Assembly: GCF_014252015.1 (NCBI RefSeq)
Contig: NZ_CP059206.1
Span: 62,001 to 126,000, forward strand
Length of the DNA: 64,000 nucleotides
Source of the DNA: Blattabacterium cuenoti
Lineage (GTDB): Bacteria; Bacteroidota; Bacteroidia; Flavobacteriales; Blattabacteriaceae
Direction: 5' to 3'
Below, in pieces: positions 54,882 to 64,000 of the stretch. The first letter of the stretch is position 1. Every line of letters starts with the position of its first letter. The translations under genes were made by a program, and so were the position numbers. The notes beneath the pieces were generated by a model. The model was not told where the DNA came from and searched no databases. It saw nothing but the letters and a program-made list of their open reading frames with translations.

Positions 54882-56267
54882 TCACACCATTTTGGATGGA
54901 TTAACTAATTTTTCAAATTCATCAACAGTTAAATATCCTAATCGAATCGCTTCTTCTTTTAATGTACTATTATTTTCATAAGCATATTTTGCAATTTTTG
55001 CTGATTTTTCATATCCAATATGAGTATTAAGAGCTGTAACTAACATTAAAGATTTATCTAAAAATTCTTTAATTCTTTGATAGTTTGGTTTTATTCCTCT
55101 AACGCAAAAAGAAGAAAAAGAAGTACAAGCATCTGCAAGAAGTTGGGAAGATTGTAAAAAATTATATGCCATTAGCGGTTTAGCTACATTTAATTCATAA
55201 TTTCCTGAAGATCCAGCCATAGAAATAGCCATATCATTTCCTATAATCTGAGTGCAAACCATAATCATTGCTTCACATTGAGTCGGATTTACTTTTCCAG
55301 GCATAATAGAAGATCCGGGTTCATTTTCAGGAATATAAATTTCTCCAATTCCTGAACGTGGTCCAGAAGCTAAAAAACGAATATCATTTGATATTTTAAT
55401 TAAAGAAACAGCTATTTGTTTAAGAGCATTATGAGATTCTACTATAGCATCATGAGATGACAATGCTTCAAATTTATTTTTTGCTACTTTAAAAGGTAAG
55501 CCAGTATATTTACATATATATTCGGTCATTTTGATATCATACTTTTTAGGAGCATTCAACCCTGTTCCTACAGCTGTTCCTCCTATAGCTAATTCAGAAA
55601 GATGATCTAAAGTTTTTTTAATAGCATTCAATCCATGATCTATTTGAGATACATATCCAGAAAATTCTTGTCCTAAAGTAATAGGTATAGCATCCATCAG
55701 ATGGGTTCTACCTATTTTAATAACATTATGAAATAATTCAGATTTTTTTTTCATAATTTTTTTTAATTTCTGGATAGAAGGAATAGTTCTTTTTACTAAT
55801 TTTTGATAAGAAGCTATATGCATTGCTGTAGGAAAGGTATCATTAGATGATTGAGACATATTTACATCATCATTGGGATGAATATAAGAAGGAGAATTTC
55901 CTAGTATTCCTCCCATTAAAACATGAGCTCTGTTAGAGATAACCTCATTTATATTCATATTGGTATGGGTCCCTGAACCGGTTTGCCATATAACTAAAGG
56001 AAATTGATCATCTAACTTTTTATCTATAATTTCATCACAAACTAAGGATATCATATCTTTCTTTTTTTTAGATAAAATCCCCAATTCAAAGTTAACATGA
56101 GCAGCTGCTTTTTTTAAAAGTCCAAATGCATGAATAATTTCTATTGGCATAGAAGATTCTGTTCCTATTTTAAAATTGTTTCTAGATCTTTCTGTTTGTG
56201 CCCCCCAATATTTATTTACAGGGACTTTAACTATTCCCAATGTATCTTTTTCTGTTCTATATGTCAT
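54882..56267 (-). CDS. fumC: Fumarate hydratase class II
   Basis: Fe-independent fumarase of the TCA cycle. Conserved [30 protein letters not shown] and signature [16 protein letters not shown] motifs. 461 aa, normal. Confidence 0.95.
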   Translation of the reverse strand: MTYRTEKDTLGIVKVPVNKYWGAQTERSRNNFKIGTESSMPIEIIHAFGLLKKAAAHVNFELGILSKKKKDMISLVCDEIIDKKLDDQFPLVIWQTGSGTHTNMNINEVISNRAHVLMGGILGNSPSYIHPNDDVNMSQSSNDTFPTAMHIASYQKLVKRTIPSIQKLKKIMKKKSELFHNVIKIGRTHLMDAIPITLGQEFSGYVSQIDHGLNAIKKTLDHLSELAIGGTAVGTGLNAPKKYDIKMTEYICKYTGLPFKVAKNKFEALSSHDAIVESHNALKQIAVSLIKISNDIRFLASGPRSGIGEIYIPENEPGSSIMPGKVNPTQCEAMIMVCTQIIGNDMAISMAGSSGNYELNVAKPLMAYNFLQSSQLLADACTSFSSFCVRGIKPNYQRIKEFLDKSLMLVTALNTHIGYEKSAKIAKYAYENNSTLKEEAIRLGYLTVDEFEKLVNPSKMV

Positions 56268-56310
56268 TGTCCTATTTTTTTGCGAAATTATATAAAATTA
56301 TAATTAGTCT

Positions 56311-56484
56311 ATGATTATTAAATTTATAGGATTTTTACTTTTTTTACTCATGACGATATCTGGTTTCTGGTGTATATTTTTTTTATCTTTTTTCAGTATT
56401 TATTGGATTATGAGTATATTAATTAACATATTTTCAGTACGTTTTAATAAGTATGAAAAAAGAAAAAAAATACGAAATACTTAA
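56311..56484 (+). CDS. Hypothetical 57-aa membrane protein upstream of divIC
   Basis: ATG-initiated frame with two adjacent hydrophobic stretches (residues about 3-22 and 24-44) and a basic tail (KYEKRKKIRNT). It ends 32 bases inside divIC in another frame, as overlapping genes do elsewhere in this window. No family was recognised. Low coding certainty because AT-rich sequence favours hydrophobic spurious ORFs. Confidence 0.4.
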   Translation: MIIKFIGFLLFLLMTISGFWCIFFLSFFSIYWIMSILINIFSVRFNKYEKRKKIRNT

Positions 56485-56779
56485 AAATAAATACTTTTGG
56501 ATTAGTCTTTTTTTCTTTATATGGATGTCTTTTTTTGATTCCAATTCTTTAATGTTACATTTTAAATTTAAAAAAAGTATTCAGGAAATGACATTCAATA
56601 GAGATTTCTTGAAAAAGAAAATTTCATCAGAAGGAACTCAATTAAAAAAATTAACAACAGATTCTAAATATCTTGAGAAATTAGCAAGAGAAAAGTTTTA
56701 CATGAAAAAAGAAGATGAAGATTTATTTATTGTATCCCGAAACAATAGTATTCACAATTTTAACGTCCCATATAAATAA
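56453..56779 (+). CDS. divIC: Septum formation initiator protein (FtsB/DivIC-like)
   Basis: Bitopic divisome protein. One membrane helix (about residues 14-32) is followed by a coiled coil and the conserved LEKLAREKFYMKKEDEDLF segment. 108 aa. Convergent with mnmG, overlapping by 20 bases. Confidence 0.88.
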   Translation: MKKEKKYEILKNKYFWISLFFFIWMSFFDSNSLMLHFKFKKSIQEMTFNRDFLKKKISSEGTQLKKLTTDSKYLEKLAREKFYMKKEDEDLFIVSRNNSIHNFNVPYK

Positions 56780-58634
56780 GTAAAATACTTAAATCTGAAG
56801 GAGATATCCCACTAATTCTTGAAGCTTGAGCTAGTGATATAGGACGATAATAATCCAATTTTTCTCTTCCTTCTGAGGAGAGAGATTTAATTGATTTGTA
56901 ATCAAAGTCATTCGGAATTCTAATATTTTCTAATCTTAATAATTTTTTTGCATTTTCCTTTTCTCTATCTATATATCCTTTATATTTAATTCTAATAGAA
57001 ACTTGTTCTAATATTTCCTGTGAAAAACCATTTTTTTTAATTTCTTCCATCAAAAATGGAACGCATATAATATCTTTAATATCAATTTCAGAACGAGATA
57101 AAATAGTTTTTATTTTTTTATTGTGATAGATTTTAGGAGAATTTTTCCTATGTAATATAGGATTTATAGTTTTTGGATCAAAATTATTTTTTTCAAAAAA
57201 ATACATACATTTTTCTATCTTAGATTTTTTTATATCTAGCATCCTCATTTTATCTTCTGAAATTAAACCTATATTGTATCCCATAGGGGTCAATCTTTCA
57301 TCAGCATTATCTTGTCGTAATAACATTCTATATTCAGCTCTAGAAGTAAACATTCTATAAGGTTCTTCTGTTCCCTTTGTAATCAAATCATCTATCAAAA
57401 CTCCAATATAAGCTTGATTCCTTTTTAGGATAAATGGTTCTTTTTGATGAATTTTTAAATGAACATTAATTCCTGCCATTAATCCCTGAGCGGCCGCTTC
57501 CTCATATCCAGTTGTTCCATTAACTTGTCCAGCAAAAAAAAGGTTTTCTATAATTTTACTTTCTAAAGTTACTTTCAATTGTTCTGGAGGAAAGAAATCA
57601 TATTCAATAGCATATCCAGGTTTCAATATTTTTACTTTTTCAAAACCTGAAATTTTTTTTAAAGACTCATATTGTATTTCTTCTGGAAAAGAAGTAGAAA
57701 AACCATTTACATACATTTCTACAGTATTCCATCCTTCTGGTTCAACAAATATGGTATGTTCTTTTTTATCCGAAAATCTAAAAATTTTCTCTTCTATAGA
57801 TGGACAATATCTAGGACTGATCCCTTGTATAGATCCTGTATAAACTGGAGAATGATTAAAATTATTACGTATAAAATCATGTACTTTTTGATTAGTGTAA
57901 GTAATATAACATTTTAGTTGTTTTTTCAATTTTTTTTTGTTGTAAAAAAAAGAAAATTTTTTTGGATTTACATCTCCATTTTGAGATACCATTTGATCAT
58001 AATTTAAAGAACGTCCATCTATTCTTGGAGATGTCCCTGTTTTCATTCTTCCAAATCTAAATCCAAAATTTTTAGTTAATTGTTCCGTGATTCCTCTAAC
58101 TTCTTTTTCAGCTATTCTTCCTCCATTAATTTTTTTTTCTCCAATATGGATTTTCCCATTTAAAAATGTACCATTTGTAAGTATGACTGATTTTGCTTTA
58201 ATTTTTAATCCAAAAAAAGTTTTGACTCCTTTAATCTTATATTCTTCTATTATTAAAGATGTCACTGTATCTTGGTATATATCCAATTTAGAATTTCTTT
58301 CTATAAAAAGTCTCCAATAATAAGAAAATAATTTTCTATCACATTGAGCCCTAGGACTCCACATAGCAGGGCCTTTAGATTTGTTAAGCATTCTAAATTG
58401 AATTGTACTAGAATCTGTAACAATTGCAGAACCTCCTCCTAAAGCATCGATTTCTCTAACAATCTGTCCTTTAGCAATCCCTCCTATAGCTGGATTACAT
58501 GACATTTGACCTATAGTTTGTAAATTGGTAGTAATAAGTAAAGTTTTTGATCCCATCTTAGAAGAAGCATAAGCGGCTTCTATTCCCGCATGACCTCCAC
58601 CAACTACAATTACATCATATATATCTAAAAACAT
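56760..58634 (-). CDS. mnmG: tRNA uridine-5-carboxymethylaminomethyl modification enzyme MnmG
   Basis: FAD enzyme working with MnmE at wobble U34. N-terminal FAD motif VVGGGHAGIEAAYASSKMG; conserved SCNPAIGGIAKGQIVREIDALGG split regions and GTEEPYRMFTSRAEYR. 624 aa. It lies 7 bases after ybeY. Confidence 0.95.
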   Translation of the reverse strand: MFLDIYDVIVVGGGHAGIEAAYASSKMGSKTLLITTNLQTIGQMSCNPAIGGIAKGQIVREIDALGGGSAIVTDSSTIQFRMLNKSKGPAMWSPRAQCDRKLFSYYWRLFIERNSKLDIYQDTVTSLIIEEYKIKGVKTFFGLKIKAKSVILTNGTFLNGKIHIGEKKINGGRIAEKEVRGITEQLTKNFGFRFGRMKTGTSPRIDGRSLNYDQMVSQNGDVNPKKFSFFYNKKKLKKQLKCYITYTNQKVHDFIRNNFNHSPVYTGSIQGISPRYCPSIEEKIFRFSDKKEHTIFVEPEGWNTVEMYVNGFSTSFPEEIQYESLKKISGFEKVKILKPGYAIEYDFFPPEQLKVTLESKIIENLFFAGQVNGTTGYEEAAAQGLMAGINVHLKIHQKEPFILKRNQAYIGVLIDDLITKGTEEPYRMFTSRAEYRMLLRQDNADERLTPMGYNIGLISEDKMRMLDIKKSKIEKCMYFFEKNNFDPKTINPILHRKNSPKIYHNKKIKTILSRSEIDIKDIICVPFLMEEIKKNGFSQEILEQVSIRIKYKGYIDREKENAKKLLRLENIRIPNDFDYKSIKSLSSEGREKLDYYRPISLAQASRISGISPSDLSILLIYMGR

Positions 58635-58641
58635 GGTTTTT

Positions 58642-59058
58642 TTAAAATTGAAATAAATTTAAATAAAACTCTTCTTTTTTTTTCATAATTTTTTTTTCCA
58701 TATAATTATGATCATTATATCCTAAAAAATGTAATACAGCATGTATCATTACACGTTTTAATTCATATATAAAAAATTGATTCCATTGTTTGGAATTATC
58801 AAAAACACGATCTACACTAATAAATATATCTCCCGAAATACTTTTATTGATAGAATAATTAAATGCCAATACATCCGTATAAAAATTTTTTTTCAAATAT
58901 TTTTTATTCATATCTAAAAGATAATTATCAGTACAAAAAATATAATTAATATTTCCAATATACATACCTTCATTATTTAACAAAATACAGATATCCTTGA
59001 TTAATAAAGATTCTCTTTTAATATGAAAATTAGAAATTTCATAAAATAGTTTTATCAT
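58642..59058 (-). CDS. ybeY: Endoribonuclease YbeY
   Basis: rRNA maturation RNase. The zinc site HAVLHFLGYNDH follows the H-x3-H-x5-H pattern near residue 110. 138 aa. First gene of ybeY-mnmG; divergent from pssA with 45 bases between. Confidence 0.93.
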   Translation of the reverse strand: MIKLFYEISNFHIKRESLLIKDICILLNNEGMYIGNINYIFCTDNYLLDMNKKYLKKNFYTDVLAFNYSINKSISGDIFISVDRVFDNSKQWNQFFIYELKRVMIHAVLHFLGYNDHNYMEKKIMKKKEEFYLNLFQF

Positions 59059-59103
59059 TATAAAATAATATTTGTTACTTTAGAACAATTTTTATTACAC
59101 ATT

Positions 59104-59805
59104 TTGATTACAATAAAAATAATTCCTAATATATTAACTTTATCAAATCTGTTTTGTGGATGTATTTCTATAATATTTTTACGATCAAAAAACTTTGATT
59201 ATTCAGCTATTGCTACTTTATTTTCAATAATTTTTGATTTTTTGGATGGTTTTTTTTCTAGATTAACAAAAAATGAAAATCCATTTGGAAAAGAGTTAGA
59301 TTCTCTAGCAGATATGGTTTCTTTTGGAATAGTTCCGTCTATAATAGTTTTTAGTTTATTGGAAAAAAAGTCTCCTATTCCATTTATTGAGTATCTTGCT
59401 TTCTTGATTTCTATTATTTCTGCATGTCGTTTGGCTAGATTTAACATAACACCTCATAAAAACTATATTAAGGGTCTAACAACTCCTATAAATGCTTTAT
59501 TTTTTTCTTCTTTATCTATTATAATTACAGATCACCATGTTTTTTTTTTCAAAAAAAAAATGATATATATTATTACAATGCTTTTTATTATATTTCTTTC
59601 CTGTTATTTTTTACTATCCAAGATTCCAATGTTTTCTTTCAATTTTGAAGATTTTTCTTGGAAAAAAAATAAAATGCGTTATTTCTTTTTATTGATTAGT
59701 ATATTTCTTTTATTAACTTTACATGTAGTGGCTTTACCATGCATTATTATTTTTTACATAATAATCTCAATCTGTTTTCATAGATTAAAAAAAAATTCAT
59801 ATTAA
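59104..59805 (+). CDS. pssA: CDP-diacylglycerol-serine O-phosphatidyltransferase
   Basis: Makes phosphatidylserine. CDP-alcohol phosphotransferase motif in DFLDGFFSRLTKNENPFGKELDSLADMVSFG (read in parts from residue about 44). About seven hydrophobic helices. The start appears to be TTG at 59104 (MITIKIIPNILTLSNL); no ATG is near. 233 aa. Confidence 0.9.
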   Translation: MITIKIIPNILTLSNLFCGCISIIFLRSKNFDYSAIATLFSIIFDFLDGFFSRLTKNENPFGKELDSLADMVSFGIVPSIIVFSLLEKKSPIPFIEYLAFLISIISACRLARFNITPHKNYIKGLTTPINALFFSSLSIIITDHHVFFFKKKMIYIITMLFIIFLSCYFLLSKIPMFSFNFEDFSWKKNKMRYFFLLISIFLLLTLHVVALPCIIIFYIIISICFHRLKKNSY

Positions 59806-59810
59806 AAAAC

Positions 59811-60578
59811 ATGAAATTAAAACTTTATCGTCCTATTTGTTTTTTTGATATAGAAGCAACAGGAATCAACATCGGGAGAGATAGAATCATAGAAATATCC
59901 ATATTAAAAATATTTCCGGATGGGGATCAAGAAGCTAAAACTTGGTTAATTTGTCCTGGAATTCCTATTCCTCCGCAATCAACAGCTATTCATGGTATTA
60001 AAGATGAAGATGTGAAAGGAAAACTTAAATTTAAAGATGTAGCTTTTTCTATTTTTAGAATGATTGAAAATACAGATCTAGCTGGATATAATTCTAATAG
60101 ATTTGATATTCCAATTTTAGCCGAAGAAATGCTTCGTGCAGGAATGACCTTTGATATTAAAAAACATAAAACTATAGATATTCAAGTTATATTTCATAAA
60201 ATGGAACCTAGAACCCTTTCTGCTGCTTATAAATATTATTGTAATAAAGAGCTTATAAAAGCCCATAGTTCTAAAGCTGATACATTTGCTACATACGAAA
60301 TATTATTAGCACAACTAGAAAAATATGATAACTTAAAAAAAGATGTTAAAAGTCTCAATCAATTTTCTCATCAAAAAAATATAGCAGATCTTGCTGGATT
60401 TATAAAAATAGATGAAGAAGGAAATGAAATATTCAATTTTGGAAAATATAAAGGAGAGAAAGTTTTTGAAATTTTTGAAAAAGATCCTAATTACTATGGA
60501 TGGATACAAAATTCAGATTTTCCCTTATATACAAAAAAAATATTTACAGGGATTAAATTAAAAAAATTTAATAAATAA
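59811..60578 (+). CDS. DnaQ-like 3'-5' exonuclease
   Basis: DEDDh exonuclease: FDIEATGINIGRDRIIEI (Asp/Glu), NSNRFDIPILAEE (Asp), AHSSKADTFATYEIL (His/Asp). The C-terminal 60 residues (FNFGKYKGEKVFEIFEKDPNYYGWI) resemble the DUF3820 add-on. Could be proofreading epsilon-like or a general exonuclease. Confidence 0.88.
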   Translation: MKLKLYRPICFFDIEATGINIGRDRIIEISILKIFPDGDQEAKTWLICPGIPIPPQSTAIHGIKDEDVKGKLKFKDVAFSIFRMIENTDLAGYNSNRFDIPILAEEMLRAGMTFDIKKHKTIDIQVIFHKMEPRTLSAAYKYYCNKELIKAHSSKADTFATYEILLAQLEKYDNLKKDVKSLNQFSHQKNIADLAGFIKIDEEGNEIFNFGKYKGEKVFEIFEKDPNYYGWIQNSDFPLYTKKIFTGIKLKKFNK

Positions 60579-60582
60579 ATAT

Positions 60583-62427
60583 CTATTCTTGAACAAGATC
60601 TTTTAATTTTTTTGATATAAAATCTGTAAGATTTTTTCCATCTAGTAAATTTTTAGATAGAAGTGTTAAATTTAAAGCTTCTTGTATGATTTTTTCCCTT
60701 TTTTCTTTTGATGTTTCTTCTAATATTTTTTTCATCAAAACATGGTTTGTATTTACTATCAATTGATAATATTTTTCTTTATTTTTTATATCTTTTCCTA
60801 TAGAAGAATTCATTTCTTTTATTCTTCTTAAAAATTCTGGAATGATAATTAAAAAAGGATTATCTTTTATGGATAAATTTTCTAATTGTATGGAAAATTT
60901 AAAATTTTTGATTAAAAGATGCTGATCAAGAAGATTTTTTAAATCTTGTTTTTCTTTTTCAGAAAGTTCTGAATAAAGTTTATCCTCTTTTTTATAATTA
61001 ATTAACTTATCAATATGATCTGAATCCACTCGAACAAAGCAAATATCTTGATAAGAAAATTCGAGTTTTTGTATTAAATGAACTGAAAGTGGACTGTCAA
61101 AAATCAAAACTTGATAAGATCTATCTTTTGCCTCTTTGATATAACTATATTGTTTATCTTTATCTGATGAATAAAGAAAAACAATTTTTCCTTCTTTATT
61201 TTTTTGGGTTTCTTTTATTTTTTCTTTAAACTCTTTCAGAGTAAAAAAATTATTATCTATAGTATAAAAAACAAAAAATTTAATAGCTTTATCAAAGAAA
61301 TTTTGCGCACTAATCATTCCATACTCTACTATAATTTTGATATCTTTCCATTTTTTTTGAAAATTATCTCTATTTTTTATAAACATAGAGTCTAATTTAT
61401 CAGCTACTTTTCTTGTTATATATTTAGATATATTTTTAACAGATATATCAGATTGTAAATGAGAACGTGATACGTTAAGAGGAATATCTTTAGAGTCTAT
61501 AACTCCTCTTAATAAGCTAAGAAAATCTGGAACAATACCCTCCAAATTATCCGTAATATAAACCTGGTTTTGATACAAATGAATTTTATCTTTTTGGATA
61601 TCTATTCTTTTTTCTATTTTAGGAAAATATAAAATTCCTGTTAAATGAAAAGGATGATCTATATTGAGATGTACCCAAAATAAAGGATCTTCCAATTGAT
61701 TTGGATATAACTCATGATAAAAATCTAAATAATTTTTATCGTTTAATTGAAGTGGATTTTTTTTCCAAGCAGGATCAATATTATTGATAACAATTTCTTT
61801 ATCATCTTTATCTGATAAAGAAATTGTTATCGGCATAAATTTACAGTATTTTTGCAATAATTTTAAAATACGATCATGTTCTAAAAATTCTTTATTTTCT
61901 TCATTAAGAAACAAAACAATTTCTGTCCCTCTATCTTTTTTTTCAATTTCATTCATAATGAAATTTGGTGTCCCTTCGCATGACCAAAATATGGATGATT
62001 CGTCTTTTTTGTAAGATTGAGTTAATATAACAACTTTATTCGCTACCATAAAAGAAGAATAAAAACCTAAACCGAAATGTCCAATAATATTAGAATAATC
62101 CGTTAAATTTTTATATTTTTTAATAAATTCTTCAGCTCCAGAAAAAGCGATTTGATTAATATACTTATTTATTTCTTCTTTAGTCATCCCTACACCATTA
62201 TCCCTAATATGAAGAGTATTATTTTTCTTATCTATGAAAACTTTTACTTTAAAATCATCAACGATATCATATAAATTTTCTAATTTGATTATAGTTTTCA
62301 ATTTTATGACTGCATCTACAGCATTAGAAACTAATTCACGTAGAAAAACTTCTTGATCGGAATAAAGAAATTTTTTAATAATAGGAAAAATGTTATCTGA
62401 AGTAACACTAATTTTATTTTTATTCAT
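60583..62427 (-). CDS. htpG: Chaperone HtpG (Hsp90)
   Basis: ATP-dependent chaperone. N-terminal GHKL motifs FLRELVSNAVDAV, RDNGVGMT, IGHFGLGFYSSFMVAN; middle-domain RGVIDSKDIPLNVSRSHLQ. 614 aa. Separate from ftsY by 92 bases in which I saw no clear promoter. Confidence 0.95.
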   Translation of the reverse strand: MNKNKISVTSDNIFPIIKKFLYSDQEVFLRELVSNAVDAVIKLKTIIKLENLYDIVDDFKVKVFIDKKNNTLHIRDNGVGMTKEEINKYINQIAFSGAEEFIKKYKNLTDYSNIIGHFGLGFYSSFMVANKVVILTQSYKKDESSIFWSCEGTPNFIMNEIEKKDRGTEIVLFLNEENKEFLEHDRILKLLQKYCKFMPITISLSDKDDKEIVINNIDPAWKKNPLQLNDKNYLDFYHELYPNQLEDPLFWVHLNIDHPFHLTGILYFPKIEKRIDIQKDKIHLYQNQVYITDNLEGIVPDFLSLLRGVIDSKDIPLNVSRSHLQSDISVKNISKYITRKVADKLDSMFIKNRDNFQKKWKDIKIIVEYGMISAQNFFDKAIKFFVFYTIDNNFFTLKEFKEKIKETQKNKEGKIVFLYSSDKDKQYSYIKEAKDRSYQVLIFDSPLSVHLIQKLEFSYQDICFVRVDSDHIDKLINYKKEDKLYSELSEKEKQDLKNLLDQHLLIKNFKFSIQLENLSIKDNPFLIIIPEFLRRIKEMNSSIGKDIKNKEKYYQLIVNTNHVLMKKILEETSKEKREKIIQEALNLTLLSKNLLDGKNLTDFISKKLKDLVQE

Positions 62428-62519
62428 GGATATTGAATTATAAAATTATTAGTAAAAAATAACAAAAATTATACCGTTATTTTTATATAGACACCATGTC
62501 AGGTTTATTCTTTTTCAAT

Positions 62520-63464
62520 TCAAAAAAAACAATCAACAAATTTTTTACCATTAAATTCTTTTAGATCTTGTATATGCTCTCCTATTCCCAAATATTGTAT
62601 AGGAATTTTAAATTGATCCATAATTCCTATAACCACTCCACCTTTAGCTGTTCCTTCTATTTTAGTTAAAATGATAGAAGAAATTTTAACAAAAGAAGTA
62701 AATTGTTTTACCTGTTCAAAAGCATTTTGACCAGTAGTAGCATCTAAAATAAGTATAATTTCATGAGGAGATTCAGGTATTATTTTTTTCATAACTCTAC
62801 TTATTTTAGAAAGCTCTTCCATAAGATGCTTTCTATTTTGTAATCTTCCGGCAGTATCGATTAGTACCACATCTTTTTTCTTAAATTTTGCCGATTGTAA
62901 AGTATCATAGGCTACAGATGCTGGATCCGCATGCATATGTTGTTTTATTAAAGGAACTCCAGCTTTTTTGGACCATATTTCAAGCTGATCAATAGCAGCA
63001 GCTCTAAATGTATCTGCAGCTCCTATAACTACATGAAAACCTTTTTTCTTTAAAAAAAAAGCTAATTTTCCAATTGTGGTAGTTTTTCCAACTCCATTTA
63101 CACCTACTATCAAGATTACATATGGTTTTTGGCTAATTTTGTATATCTTAGTTTCTAAATCTAAACATGTATTTTCAATATTTATAAAAAGAGCTTTAAT
63201 TTCTTCTTTAAGAACATTATAAATATCTTGTGAATTTATATATTTTTCTTTTTGAATTCTTTCTTCTAAGTTTTTAATAATTTTTATAGTAGTTTGTGTT
63301 CCTATATCTGCAGATAATAATATTTCTTCTATATGATCAATAATATTGATATCTATCTCTGATTTTTTCAAAAACAGATTTTTTATTTTATAAAAGAAAG
63401 ATTCTCTAGTTTTTTTTAATTCATGATTAAATACTTTACTTCTTTTTTTTTTAAGAAAAAACAT
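62520..63464 (-). CDS. ftsY: Signal recognition particle receptor FtsY
   Basis: SRP receptor GTPase. GVNGVGKTTTIGKLA P-loop, DTAGRLQNRKHLMEE, TKIEGTAKGG. 314 aa, NG domain with only a short N-terminal extension. Last of rpmB-rpmG-DUF4295-ftsY. Confidence 0.95.
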   Translation of the reverse strand: MFFLKKKRSKVFNHELKKTRESFFYKIKNLFLKKSEIDINIIDHIEEILLSADIGTQTTIKIIKNLEERIQKEKYINSQDIYNVLKEEIKALFINIENTCLDLETKIYKISQKPYVILIVGVNGVGKTTTIGKLAFFLKKKGFHVVIGAADTFRAAAIDQLEIWSKKAGVPLIKQHMHADPASVAYDTLQSAKFKKKDVVLIDTAGRLQNRKHLMEELSKISRVMKKIIPESPHEIILILDATTGQNAFEQVKQFTSFVKISSIILTKIEGTAKGGVVIGIMDQFKIPIQYLGIGEHIQDLKEFNGKKFVDCFF

Positions 63465-63473
63465 TATAAATTA

Positions 63474-63629
63474 TTACTTTTTATTAAAAAAAATCTTGAT
63501 TTCTTCATCAGAAATTATTTTATTTTCAAAGGTATAACAACCTGATTTTTTAGATTTCACTATTTTAATAGCTAATGTCATTTTTTTTGAAGTCTTTTTT
63601 TTTTGATTATTTGTTTCCTTTTTAGACAT
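63474..63629 (-). CDS. DUF4295 family small protein
   Basis: 51-aa Lys-rich protein (start MSKKETNNQKKK; core MTLAIKIVKSKKSGCYTFE). The DUF4295 family occupies this place between rpmG and ftsY in Bacteroidota. Function unknown; association with the ribosome is inferred from context. Confidence 0.85.
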   Translation of the reverse strand: MSKKETNNQKKKTSKKMTLAIKIVKSKKSGCYTFENKIISDEEIKIFFNKK

Positions 63630-63641
63630 TTATTATTAATT

Positions 63642-63824
63642 TTATTTAATTTCTTTATGAACCGTATATTTTCTTAATATTGAATTGTATTTTTTTAATT
63701 CGATTCTATTCGGAGTGTTTTTCTTATTTTTCGTTGTAATATATCTAGAACTGCCAGATTTACCTATTTTTCTTTGTTCAACACATTCTAGTATAACTTG
63801 TATTCTATTTCCTTTTTTTCCCAT
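63642..63824 (-). CDS. rpmG: 50S ribosomal protein L33
   Basis: 60-aa protein with [15 protein letters not shown] and [24 protein letters not shown] segments (the latter read in parts) of bL33. The cysteine pairs of zinc-type L33 are absent. Spaced 1 base from rpmB. Confidence 0.94.
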   Translation of the reverse strand: MGKKGNRIQVILECVEQRKIGKSGSSRYITTKNKKNTPNRIELKKYNSILRKYTVHKEIK

Positions 63825-63825
63825 T

Positions 63826-64000
63826 TTAATATTTGTATTTAAAACGTTTTAAAACTTTTTCTATTCCTATTTTATTGATGAGCTTGATAATAGAAGTGCA
63901 AATTTTTAAAGTAATCCATTTTTTTTCTTTTATCAAAAAGAAACGTTTTTTACATAAATTAATATTAAAACGACGTTTATTTTTATTATTTGCATGAGAA
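63826..64000 (-). CDS. rpmB: 50S ribosomal protein L28, 5' end outside window
   Basis: The frame is open to the window edge and reads [20 protein letters not shown], then [18 protein letters not shown] and VLKRFK, matching bL28. The N-terminal part lies beyond base 64000. Confidence 0.9.
   Translation of the reverse strand, partial: SHANNKNKRRFNINLCKKRFFLIKEKKWITLKICTSIIKLINKIGIEKVLKRFKYKY

Noticed and set aside
1..64000. Insertion sequences, prophage, CRISPR, restriction or toxin-antitoxin systems
   Set aside because: Every substantial ORF was assigned to a core family or a small hypothetical; no transposase, integrase, Cas or defence motifs and no spaced direct repeats were seen.

Overview
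The window is a gene-dense, extremely AT-rich bacterial chromosome segment. Gene content and order point to a Bacteroidota (Flavobacteriales-type) genome in an advanced state of reduction, most like Blattabacterium, the cockroach endosymbiont. Three lines of evidence support this. Lineage markers are present: a six-subunit alternative complex III operon, rpmB-rpmG-DUF4295-ftsY, a GYDIA-type GHMP kinase, DUF3127, GldE, and an atpBEFHAG cluster without atpDC. Candidate promoters have the Bacteroidota form TAnnTTTG. No transposases, phage genes, CRISPR arrays or toxin-antitoxin genes were seen, intergenic gaps are very small, and amino-acid biosynthesis is retained. Genus assignment is inference; no 16S gene is present.

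Layout. 1-4451 (+): partial dnaX, clpC, nth. 4456-8881 (-): a five-gene run (two M16 peptidases, a SufT-like protein, an SPFH protein, DUF3127). 8998-17165 (+): actABCDEF, the quinol:cytochrome c oxidoreductase. 17212-20430 (-): trkA, trkH, tsaB. 20462-23513 (+): nadE, folE, cysS. 23508-24659 (-): cystathionine gamma-synthase-like gene. 24816-30685 (+): atpBEFHAG and trpS. 30771-33855 (+): grpE, dnaJ, mnmA. 34116-40222 (+): branched-chain amino-acid operon ilvD-ilvB-ilvN-ilvC-ilvA, preceded by a leader with two hairpins. 40241-40326 (-): tRNA-Leu(GAG). 40467-42664 (+): dapB, lepB. 42667-48756 (-): rhomboid, mutL, ribH, TPR protein, gldE, mutY. 48839-50953 (+): HU, a tiny basic protein, rng, tRNA-Leu(TAG). 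50954-54066 (-): gltA, GYDIA kinase, fabD. 54097-54864 (+): tatD. 54882-56267 (-): fumC. 56311-56779 (+): a 57-aa membrane ORF and divIC. 56760-59058 (-): mnmG and ybeY. 59104-60578 (+): pssA and an exonuclease. 60583-64000 (-): htpG, ftsY, DUF4295, rpmG, partial rpmB.

Functionally this is a core and nutritional genome: aerobic respiration (ActA-F, F-ATPase, TCA enzymes GltA and FumC), supply of Ile/Val and contributions to Lys (DapB) and Met/Cys, cofactors (NadE, FolE, RibH), chaperones and proteases (ClpC, HtpG, GrpE, DnaJ), tRNA modification (MnmA, MnmG, TsaB) and a small set of repair genes (Nth, MutY, MutL). No gap between genes exceeds 300 bases; the largest, 33856-34115, is the ilv leader.

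I did not find an obvious new multi-gene system. The most unusual signals are a DnaX whose ATPase motifs are all altered and which carries seven 27-bp tandem repeats, an attenuator-like leader before ilvD, a ClpC without its N-terminal domain, inverted repeats before grpE-dnaJ and mnmA, and a pair of identical -7 boxes driving tRNA-Leu and dapB divergently.
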